Part shown: piece after piece, positions 1-5,489 of the stretch
How the letters are laid out: each line of letters starts with the position of its first letter
Numbering within the stretch: the stretch's first letter is position 1
Assembly: GCA_017964325.1 (NCBI GenBank)
Contig: JAGCSE010000259.1
Coordinates: 1-8,143 of the forward strand
Length of the DNA: 8,143 bases
Origin: Victivallales bacterium
GTDB taxonomy: Bacteria > Verrucomicrobiota > Lentisphaeria > Oligosphaerales > Oligosphaeraceae
Direction of reading: 5' to 3'
Position numbers and translations under genes: made by a program
The notes under the pieces: model-generated
Told to the model about the DNA's origin: nothing
Database searches by the model: none
Seen by the model: the letters and a program-made list of their open reading frames with translations, nothing else

Positions 1-1353
1 AACGGCCTTTTTGATGCGGCCGATGCAGAGATCAACACATTCGACACCAATCTGAGCGGCCTGATAGACGCCAGTATGGCCGACCATGTCGCCGTTCGGG
101 AAGTTGCAGCGGATGAAATCGTATTTGCCGCTTTCAATGCCCTTCAGGATGACATCCGTGATTTCGGCGCCTTTCATCCATGGACGCTGCTCGAACGGGA
201 CGACGTCCGACGGAACTTCCACGTAATCTTCCAACTTCTCGTCGATCTTACCGGAACGGTTGCCGTTGTAGAAATATGTGACATGACCGTATTTCTGCGT
301 TTCGGAGACGGCCAGCGTGCGGACGCCCATCGCGCAGAGATATTCGCCTTGGACGCGGTCGATGGACGGCGGGCTGGTCAGGAAGCGTTTCGGAACATGG
401 AGGTCGCCGTCGTATTCCATCATGCCGGCATAGACGACGTTCGGGACGCGTTTGCGGTCGAATTTGTCGAATTCGGCCCCGCCTTCGAAGGCGGCTGTGA
501 TTTCGAGGGCGCGGTCGCCGCGGAAATTGAAATAGACGACGCTGTCGCCGTCTTCGATGGTTCCGACGGGCTTGCCGTTTTCGGCGATGACGAAGGCTCC
601 GAGATCCTGGTCGATGGCGCCAGTTTCCTTGCGGTAGGTTTCGATGGCTTCATGGGCGGAGGCGAACTGACGGCCTTCGCCGAGAACGTGAGTCTGCCAG
701 CCGCGCTCGACCATGGCCCAGTTGGCGCCGTAGCGGTCCATCGTGATGTACATGCGGCCGCCGCCGGAGGCGATGCGGGCGTCGCAGCCCTGGAGACCTT
801 TCATGAAATCTTCGAACGGATCGACATAGGTGAGGGCGGAGGTTTCGCCGACGTCACGGCCGTCCAGCAGGATGTGGACGCGGATCTTCTTGACGCCTTC
901 CTTCGCGGCTTCGACCATCATCGCCTTCAGGTGGTCGATGTGGGAATGGACGTTGCCGTCGGAGAACAGGCCGATGAAATGGAGCGTGGAATTCTTTTCG
1001 ATGACATTGCCCGCGATTTCCTTCCAAGCCTTGCCTTCGAACATCTTGCCGGTCTCGATGTTGTTGCTGACGAGCTTGGCGCCCTGTGCGAAGACGCGGC
1101 CGGAGCCGATGGCGTTGTGGCCGACTTCGGAGTTGCCCATGTCCGCGTCGCTGGGCAGACCGACGGCGAGGCCGTGGGCCTTCAGTTTCGTGTTCGGGCA
1201 GTTTTTGAACATCCAGTCCAGATTGGGCTTGTAGGCGGTGGCGACGGCGTCGCCGTCCGCGTATTTGCCGAAACCGACGCCGTCCATGATGACGAGCACG
1301 ACGGGGCCCTTGCGGCCTTTGAACCAAGCGGCTTTTTTCAGTTTGTCAACCAT
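1..1353 (-). CDS. gpmI: 2,3-bisphosphoglycerate-independent phosphoglycerate mutase, C-terminus cut by window edge
   Basis: This cytoplasmic enzyme interconverts 3- and 2-phosphoglycerate in glycolysis and gluconeogenesis, using two metal ions and a phosphoserine intermediate. The reverse strand is open from ATG at 1353 to the window edge, giving 451 codons with no stop. The alkaline-phosphatase-like motifs appear in order: metal Asp in VIMDGVG (D24), the catalytic serine in DMGNSEVGH (S75), DGNVHSH (H136), LDGRD (D164-D167), FRGDR (R278, R281), and GDMVGHTG (D422, H426). The last metal ligands, usually in a TADHGN motif, would lie beyond position 1. The family is usually about 510-560 residues, so roughly 80-100 are missing. 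An AAGGAG ribosome site at 1366-1371 supports the start. The gene lies downstream of higBA on the same strand but is separated by a strong terminator, so it is probably transcribed alone. The family call is secure. Confidence 0.96.
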   Translation of the reverse strand, partial: MVDKLKKAAWFKGRKGPVVLVIMDGVGFGKYADGDAVATAYKPNLDWMFKNCPNTKLKAHGLAVGLPSDADMGNSEVGHNAIGSGRVFAQGAKLVSNNIETGKMFEGKAWKEIAGNVIEKNSTLHFIGLFSDGNVHSHIDHLKAMMVEAAKEGVKKIRVHILLDGRDVGETSALTYVDPFEDFMKGLQGCDARIASGGGRMYITMDRYGANWAMVERGWQTHVLGEGRQFASAHEAIETYRKETGAIDQDLGAFVIAENGKPVGTIEDGDSVVYFNFRGDRALEITAAFEGGAEFDKFDRKRVPNVVYAGMMEYDGDLHVPKRFLTSPPSIDRVQGEYLCAMGVRTLAVSETQKYGHVTYFYNGNRSGKIDEKLEDYVEVPSDVVPFEQRPWMKGAEITDVILKGIESGKYDFIRCNFPNGDMVGHTGVYQAAQIGVECVDLCIGRIKKAV

Positions 1354-1381
1354 TTTGAACGATACTCCTTTTAAGACAAGC

Positions 1382-1397
1382 GGGCGCGAATGCGCCC
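1382..1397 (-). promoter_or_regulatory. small GC-rich hairpin in the gpmI 5' leader
   Basis: GGGCGC (1382-1387) and GCGCCC (1392-1397) form a perfect 6-bp stem with a 4-nt loop. In the gpmI transcript it sits about 10 nt upstream of the AAGGAG ribosome site and about 29 nt upstream of the start codon. It has no T run after it, so it is not a normal terminator. It could stabilise the message or serve as a protein site. The function is inference; only the symmetry is visible. Confidence 0.35.
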
Positions 1398-1422
1398 TAT
1401 ATTGATGACTGTAGAACCTATT

Positions 1423-1450
1423 AAAATAATAGTATATAGGAGAAAGTCAA
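1423..1450 (-). promoter_or_regulatory. candidate sigma-70-like promoter of gpmI
   Basis: On the minus strand TTGACT (1450-1445) resembles a -35 box, and TATTTT (1428-1423) resembles a -10 box, with 16 bp between them. This would start the message near 1416, giving a leader of about 60 nt that contains the hairpin at 1382-1397. The -10 match is weak (4 of 6), and the region is AT-rich, so chance matches are likely. Confidence 0.35.
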
Positions 1451-1492
1451 AGGATGAGTCTGTTTATTGTTGATGGAAGAAGCATGTCAATG

Positions 1493-1530
1493 AAAAAAGA
1501 AACGACTGCCCAAAATGATTCGGCAGTCGT
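1493..1530 (-). terminator. intrinsic terminator of the higBA operon
   Basis: Read on the minus strand, ACGACTGCC (1530-1522) pairs perfectly with GGCAGTCGT (1510-1502) across an 11-nt loop. The stem is followed at once by a T-rich tract (TTCTTTTTT, 1501-1493). This is a textbook rho-independent terminator 26 nt downstream of the higA stop. It separates higBA from gpmI. There is no T run on the other strand, so it works mainly in the leftward direction. Confidence 0.8.
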
Positions 1531-1556
1531 ATTCTTGGGAATTTGGGGGAACCGAT

Positions 1557-1886
1557 TCAGAGCATTGCCGCTTTGGGGACGAATTTCTTGATGAAATCGA
1601 AACGGCTGGTCTGACCTGTGCGTTCGGCGTAGATAATGCAGTCCAAATCATATTCGGCTTGCAAACCTAACCAGAATTTTGCAGTTGTGCCGAAAAACTT
1701 ACTCAGTCGAATTGCCGTATCTGGGGTGATGGCACGCTTTCCATGGACGATTTCGTTGATTCGACGTGGTGGCACACCAATCTGACGAGCCAGTTCGTTC
1801 TGTGACAAGCTGAGCGGATCCAGAAATTCAAATTTCAGAACTTCGCCCGGATGGACAGGCTTCAAATATTTGTCTTCATTTGCCAT
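1557..1886 (-). CDS. higA: HigA-type antitoxin, XRE-family DNA-binding protein
   Basis: This 109-residue protein is the predicted antitoxin of a type II toxin-antitoxin pair; it would bind and neutralise HigB and repress the shared promoter. The N-terminal PVHPGEVL (10-17) is typical of the HigA/VapI group. A helix-turn-helix lies at about residues 28-51 (SQNELARQIGV turn, then recognition helix PPRRINEIVHGKR). The FWLGLQAEYDL block (71-81) is the family signature following the HTH. A good AGGAG site at 1896-1900, 9 nt before ATG, sets the start; it lies directly after the higB stop codon (TGA at 1903-1901), so the two genes are probably translationally linked. The gene order toxin-antitoxin is that of higBA, the reverse of most type II pairs. 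GC is lower than in flanking genes, consistent with acquisition by transfer. Confidence 0.93.
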   Translation of the reverse strand: MANEDKYLKPVHPGEVLKFEFLDPLSLSQNELARQIGVPPRRINEIVHGKRAITPDTAIRLSKFFGTTAKFWLGLQAEYDLDCIIYAERTGQTSRFDFIKKFVPKAAML

Positions 1887-1900
1887 GTTTGTTGTCTCCT

Positions 1901-2180
1901 TCAGTGGTAATCCTCTATCATCACATTCACAGCACCGTCATTCCAAGAAAAGGTTATTCGCCATTGCTTATTGATTCGTACACTGAAGTCTCCTTCACGA
2001 TTTCCATGCAATGCCTCGAAGTGGTTACCAGGTGGCATTCTCATATCTTCTGGAGTATCAGCATTGTTTAACATCTTTAGTTTTCGTCGAGCATTTTCCT
2101 GTATATCAGCAGGCAGTTTCCGTGAACGCAATCCCCTGTAGATAATCTCTGTTTCTTCGTCTTTAAAAGCTTTTGATCAT
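1901..2180 (-). CDS. higB: HigB-type toxin (RelE-like mRNA interferase), frame interrupted after codon 5
   Basis: HigB toxins are ribosome-dependent mRNA endonucleases with a RelE-type fold. The ATG at 2180-2178 begins MIKSF, the usual HigB start, but the next codon is TAA (2165-2163). If one T of the TTTT run at 2168-2165 is skipped, reading continues as KDEETEIIYRGLRSRKLP and on to the terminal EDYH. The whole is then 92 residues, the normal family length. Recognisable HigB blocks are RSRKLPADIQ (18-27), PPGNHFEALHG (49-59), SVRINKQWRI (66-75) and the C-terminal DYH (90-92). An in-frame TTG at 2131 would give only 76 residues and lose the first beta strand, and has no properly spaced ribosome site. 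The break may be +1 recoding, a disabling mutation, or a sequencing error. Family identity is firm; whether it is functional is open. Confidence 0.85.
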
Positions 2181-2218
2181 GTTCACACATCCCTGCAAAA
2201 TTAACTCTTTGCGTTTTT

Positions 2219-2246
2219 ACTATAACGGTAAACGTTATAGTTGCAA
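2219..2246 (-). promoter_or_regulatory. promoter of higBA
   Basis: On the minus strand TTGCAA (2246-2241) serves as -35 and TATAGT (2224-2219) as -10, 16 bp apart. The expected start near 2212 gives a leader of about 30 nt before the higB ATG at 2180. An inverted repeat fills the spacer and overlaps the -10, as expected for an autorepressed toxin-antitoxin promoter. Confidence 0.6.
2220..2240. promoter_or_regulatory. palindromic operator, probable HigA binding site
   Basis: CTATAACG (2220-2227) and CGTTATAG (2233-2240) are perfect 8-bp inverted arms around a 5-bp centre (GTAAA). The arm-to-arm spacing (13 bp between half-site centres) suits an XRE-type dimer. The element lies between the -35 and -10 of the higBA promoter and overlaps the -10, so occupancy would block RNA polymerase. 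The symmetry is seen directly; assignment to HigA follows from position and from the known autoregulation of these operons. Confidence 0.65.
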
Positions 2247-2307
2247 ATGAATTTCTAGAATAAATATGAAAATGAATCTTGAAAAGTCACTGATTGTGTC
2301 TTTTTTC

Positions 2308-2335
2308 TTGATATTGACGTGCTATATTCCATAAT
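2308..2335 (+). promoter_or_regulatory. candidate promoter of the esterase gene
   Basis: TTGATA (2308-2313) and CATAAT (2330-2335), 16 bp apart, give a fair sigma-70-type match and a start near 2342. That leaves a leader of about 45 nt before the ATG at 2387. It also argues against the upstream GTG at 2336, which would lie at or before the transcript start. It is well separated from the divergent higBA promoter. Confidence 0.45.
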
Positions 2336-2386
2336 GTGCGATTTTATGTTTATTCAATCAGTTCAACCATGCAAAGGAGTATGAGC

Positions 2387-4000
2387 ATGAAGAAGATGAC
2401 GTTGTGGATGGCGGCGGTTTTGGTTGCCGCGTGGGCGATGGCTGATGTGAAGCTTGATCCCGTGTTCACGTCGAATATGATGTTGCAACAGAATGCGCCG
2501 ATTGCGTTTTTTGGAACGGCTCCTGCAAACAAGGATGTTACAGTGAGTTTCGGTGACGAGACACGGACGGTCAAGTCAGATGAAAAGGGAAACTGGCGAG
2601 CTGAATTCGCGCCACGCAAGGCTGGGAAAGAGACGTATTCGTTGTTCGCGAAGGAAGGGAACAACACCACCCAGCTGGTCAACATCATCATCGGCGACGT
2701 GTGGGTTTGCGCGGGGCAGTCGAACATGGAAATGCCTGTCGGCAAGAAATTTAGCCGTGGCTGGTCCGCGCAGGACTGCGAGAAGGAAGTGGCGGCTGCG
2801 AATTATCCGGAAATCCGCTATGCGGACCAGGCGAGACGCGTGTCACTGAACGAATTGCAGAAAAACGCGACGTATGCGTTTGGCAGCGGCTGGGTCGTCT
2901 GCTCCCCGAAGGTGGCGGACCGTTTCAGCGCAACGGCCTATTTCTTTGCACGTCAACTGCATAAGGATCTGGATAGTCCGATTGGCGTGATCAACACGAC
3001 GTGGAGCGGCACCCGTATCGAGCCGTGGATATCCAAGCAGGGCTATGAAGCCGCGAAGTTGGAAGGCGATCTCGCGCAGATTGCGAAATACGCCGACATC
3101 GACGCCGCGAAGAAGAAGGAGCTTTCCGCCAACGCGGATGAGCAGTATAAAAAGGCTTTGGCGGACTGGGAGGCGAAAGTCGCCGCCGCTCCGGAAGCCG
3201 AAAAGGCGAATCTGCAGAAACAGAAGCCGCGCCGTTCCACGCCGATCAACGAAAACGCGCAGTTCCATTGCAATCTGTACAATGGCATGGTCGATGCATG
3301 GACGAAATTGCCGATTAAAGGCGTCATCTGGTATCAGGGCTGCTCCAACGCCGGAAATCCGCACTACTATCCGCTCCACAAGGCTTTGATCGCTGACTGG
3401 CGTGCGAAATGGAACAATCCGACGATGCCCTTCCTGATCGTCCAGCTGGCGAGCTTCGGCGGTCCGGAAGACTGGCAGAACGCGCCTTGCGAAGACGCCG
3501 CATACGCGTTGACGCGCGACATCCAGGCGAAAGTCGCCTCCGAGGATCCGAACGTCGGCCTGGCCTGCGCGATCGACATCGGCGAACATCGCAACATCCA
3601 TCCTGCGAACAAGCAGGAGGTCGGCCGCCGTCTCGCGTTGCAGGCTGAAAGCATCGCCTACGGCAAAAAGATTGTTGATGGCGGACCAATGCTGGACAAG
3701 ACAGCCATCGAAGGCAACGCCATCCGCGTCTCTTACAAGAACGCCCCCAACGGTTTGAAGACGACGGACGGACAGCCGCCGCGTTGCTTCGCCATCGCCG
3801 GTGCGGACAAGAAATTCGTCTGGGCGGATGCGAAAATCGACGGCAATACGGTCGTCGTGAGCTCTCCCAAAGTCGCCAATCCTGTGTATGTCCGGTATGC
3901 ATACGCGGCGTATCGCGGCGACTGCAATCTGCAGAACGCGGAAGGCCTCGGCGCCTATCCGTTCCGCTCCGACGCATACGATTATGCGAATGTGAAATAG
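2387..4000 (+). CDS. secreted sialate O-acetylesterase family protein (SASA/SGNH hydrolase)
   Basis: This 537-residue protein is predicted to remove O-acetyl groups from sialic acid or other acetylated glycans outside the cytoplasm. A Sec signal peptide occupies residues 1-19 (MKKMTLWMAAVLVAAWAMA, cleaved before DVKL). A beta-rich N-terminal part (about 20-100) precedes the SGNH core: nucleophile in VCAGQSNMEMP (S112), the GVIWYQGCSN block (312-321), and the Asp/His pair in DIGEHRNIHPANK (D397, H405). Most relatives have Glu where this protein has C319 in that second block. A Lys/Glu/Ala-rich stretch near 245-285 looks like a charged helical insertion. The start at 2387 is chosen because AGGAG (2375-2379) lies 7 nt upstream and because it gives a clean signal peptide; GTG 2336 and ATG 2369/2381 are less suitable. 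True substrate could be plant or host glycan acetyl groups. Confidence 0.9.
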   Translation: MKKMTLWMAAVLVAAWAMADVKLDPVFTSNMMLQQNAPIAFFGTAPANKDVTVSFGDETRTVKSDEKGNWRAEFAPRKAGKETYSLFAKEGNNTTQLVNIIIGDVWVCAGQSNMEMPVGKKFSRGWSAQDCEKEVAAANYPEIRYADQARRVSLNELQKNATYAFGSGWVVCSPKVADRFSATAYFFARQLHKDLDSPIGVINTTWSGTRIEPWISKQGYEAAKLEGDLAQIAKYADIDAAKKKELSANADEQYKKALADWEAKVAAAPEAEKANLQKQKPRRSTPINENAQFHCNLYNGMVDAWTKLPIKGVIWYQGCSNAGNPHYYPLHKALIADWRAKWNNPTMPFLIVQLASFGGPEDWQNAPCEDAAYALTRDIQAKVASEDPNVGLACAIDIGEHRNIHPANKQEVGRRLALQAESIAYGKKIVDGGPMLDKTAIEGNAIRVSYKNAPNGLKTTDGQPPRCFAIAGADKKFVWADAKIDGNTVVVSSPKVANPVYVRYAYAAYRGDCNLQNAEGLGAYPFRSDAYDYANVK

Positions 4001-4016
4001 ACGCTTGGATGGAGCT

Positions 4017-4055
4017 AATACCCTAAAGATTAAGGCCTTAAGCAGGGGTATTTTT
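4017..4055 (+). terminator. hairpin with T run after the esterase gene, probable terminator
   Basis: AATACCCT (4017-4024) pairs with AGGGGTATT (4044-4052), seven Watson-Crick pairs plus a G-U, and the run of five T at 4051-4055 follows. The 19-nt loop holds its own perfect 12-bp palindrome, TTAAGGCCTTAA (4030-4041). The position 16 nt after the esterase stop supports a terminator, perhaps a partial one, since no convincing promoter is seen between it and the next gene. The weak, AU-rich stem base lowers confidence. Confidence 0.5.
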
Positions 4056-4097
4056 AAGGGCAGAAGACGGGATTAAAGGGATAAGTGATAGAGTAGC

Positions 4098-5375
4098 ATG
4101 AATATAACTCGTCGAGATTTTCTGCGTGGAAGCGCGTTGGTGTTGGGTGCGGCGGCCGTACCATCGGCATGGGCGGCGGTGAACGATCCGTCGATTTGCC
4201 GCATTGGCTTGATCGGCATGGGCGTGCAGTGCGTCAAAGGCCATCTGAACGGACTGTTGCATCGCCGTGACGTACGCGTCGTGGCGATGTGCGATCCGGA
4301 GAGCATCCGTCTGAACAAGGCGAAGGAAATCGCGGAGAACTACTACAAACAGCATCCAGAAAAGAATCCAGGGCCGATCGCGACGTTTGAAGACTTCCGC
4401 GATCTCTTGGCGCGGCCTGACATCGACGCCGTGCTGATCGCGACGCAGACCCACTGGCATCCGACGATGAGCGTATTGGCCGCCCGCGCGGGAAAGCATA
4501 TCTACTGCGAAAAGCCGATGACGCTGTCGATTGAAGAAGGCCATGCGATCATTGAAGCCGTTCGCGCGAACAACGTCGTCTTCCAATTGGGCAGCCAGCA
4601 GCGGTCGGACGACCGTTTCCGCCTGGCCTGCGAACTCGTGCGCAACGGCCGCATCGGCAAGGTGAAGGAGATTTTCATCAACAACGTGGCGGGGCCGTCG
4701 CGCGAATGCGATCTACCGGCGGAACCGACGCCGCCCACGCTCAATTGGGACTTGTGGCTAGGCCCCGCGCCGTGGCGTCCCTATAATAAGGTATTGTGTC
4801 CGCTGAACAATTGGGCGAGTTTCCCGCAGTGGCGGCAATATCGCGACTACGACGGCGGCGGCATGACGAACTGGGGTGCGCATCATTTCGACATCGCGCA
4901 ATGGGCACTCGGCATGGACGAATCCGGCCCGATCATGGTTGTTCCGCCAAAAGAATCGAAATACAAACGGCTTACGTATGTCTATGCCAACGGCGCATGC
5001 GTCATACACGGCGGCGCAAAACCTGCACAGGCAGGATTGGAAATCATTGGTGAAAAAGGTCGCATCTGTGTGAATCGAGGATACTTATACACCGAGCCAG
5101 AGGAGTTGATGCGGACGAAGTGGGGCGCTTACGACATCCGTCTCTATGAAAGCCGCAACCACCACGACAATTTCTTCGACTGCATCCGCAAGCATAAGGA
5201 CTGCATTTGCACGCCGGAAATCGGCCACCACAGTTCGATCGTGTGCCATCTGGGCATCATCTGTTACCGCCTGAACAGGACGGTGCGATGGGATCCTGTC
5301 CATGAGGGCTTCCTGAACGACCGCGAAGCAAACCAGTTGATGTGCAAGCCGCACAGATACCCCTGGGGAGTATAA
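4098..5375 (+). CDS. Tat-exported Gfo/Idh/MocA family oxidoreductase
   Basis: This 425-residue protein belongs to the NAD(P)-dependent glucose-fructose oxidoreductase/inositol dehydrogenase family, which oxidises or epimerises sugars and related polyols. A twin-arginine signal (TRRDFLRGS, residues 4-12, then a hydrophobic stretch to SAWA, 23-26) suggests export in folded form with cofactor bound. The Rossmann nucleotide-binding loop is GLIGMGVQC (37-45), with Cys in place of the usual third Gly. The family's EKP motif is at 138-140 (IYCEKPMTL), and a WGAHHFDIAQW block (259-269) carries the conserved His (H262/H263) and D265 in the C-terminal domain. The ribosome site is weak. It follows the esterase on the same strand with a 97-nt gap containing a likely terminator. 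Related Tat-secreted proteins are often present in many copies in PVC bacteria. Substrate cannot be told from sequence; GH109-type glycosidase activity is possible but its typical motifs are not evident. Confidence 0.9.
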   Translation: MNITRRDFLRGSALVLGAAAVPSAWAAVNDPSICRIGLIGMGVQCVKGHLNGLLHRRDVRVVAMCDPESIRLNKAKEIAENYYKQHPEKNPGPIATFEDFRDLLARPDIDAVLIATQTHWHPTMSVLAARAGKHIYCEKPMTLSIEEGHAIIEAVRANNVVFQLGSQQRSDDRFRLACELVRNGRIGKVKEIFINNVAGPSRECDLPAEPTPPTLNWDLWLGPAPWRPYNKVLCPLNNWASFPQWRQYRDYDGGGMTNWGAHHFDIAQWALGMDESGPIMVVPPKESKYKRLTYVYANGACVIHGGAKPAQAGLEIIGEKGRICVNRGYLYTEPEELMRTKWGAYDIRLYESRNHHDNFFDCIRKHKDCICTPEIGHHSSIVCHLGIICYRLNRTVRWDPVHEGFLNDREANQLMCKPHRYPWGV

Positions 5376-5376
5376 G

Positions 5377-5446
5377 TAATGCTTAATGCTTAATGCTTAA
5401 TGCTTAATGCTTAATGATTAATGCTTAATGATTAATGATTAATGTA
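5377..5446. repeat. tandem array of ten 7-bp units (TAATGCT / TAATGAT)
   Basis: From 5377 the unit TAATGCT occurs five times without change, followed by TAATGAT, TAATGCT, TAATGAT, TAATGAT and a degenerate last copy (TAATGTA). The array begins one base after the TAA stop of the Gfo/Idh/MocA gene. Because the unit is 7 bp and contains TAA, it places stops in all three forward frames, and likewise on the reverse strand. It occupies most of the gap before the YhhN-like gene. Perfect and near-perfect copies suggest recent slipped-strand expansion, so copy number may vary between strains. Confidence 0.95.
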
Positions 5447-5455
5447 AATCATTAA
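5432..5455. repeat. 9-bp inverted repeat at the end of the heptamer array
   Basis: TTAATGATT (5432-5440) and AATCATTAA (5447-5455) are perfect inverted arms around a 6-nt loop. The left arm is made of array units; the right arm lies just outside the array. In RNA this gives a weak AU-rich hairpin without a T run, so it is at best a poor terminator. It may instead be a binding site or a by-product of repeat expansion. Confidence 0.6.
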
Positions 5456-5489
5456 GAGGTTAAAAAGGTTGACGCAAAAGGACGGAATG

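Noticed and set aside
76..1374. 432-codon open frame on the plus strand opposite gpmI
   Set aside because: Its translation resembles no family and is repetitive in Ala/Val/Asp/Phe; it is the mirror of gpmI codon bias. The minus strand encodes an unmistakable phosphoglycerate mutase over the same DNA.
1901..2131. HigB starting at TTG 2131 as a 76-residue protein
   Set aside because: It removes the conserved N-terminus, which is plainly present upstream in two frames, and AGGGG lies only one base before the TTG, too close for a ribosome site.
2336..2386. Upstream GTG start for the esterase
   Set aside because: It lies directly after the predicted -10 box and puts 17 residues in front of an otherwise standard signal peptide; AGGAG fits the ATG at 2387.
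2843..3601. 252-codon minus-strand frame within the esterase gene
   Set aside because: Antisense shadow of the esterase; no recognisable motifs and no ribosome site of note.
4038..4586. 182-codon minus-strand frame opposite the Gfo/Idh/MocA start
   Set aside because: Antisense shadow; composition is unlike a real protein and it runs over the terminator and signal-peptide coding region.
5377..5455. CRISPR array
   Set aside because: Units are 7 bp and directly abutting, with no spacers and no cas genes nearby; it is a simple tandem repeat.
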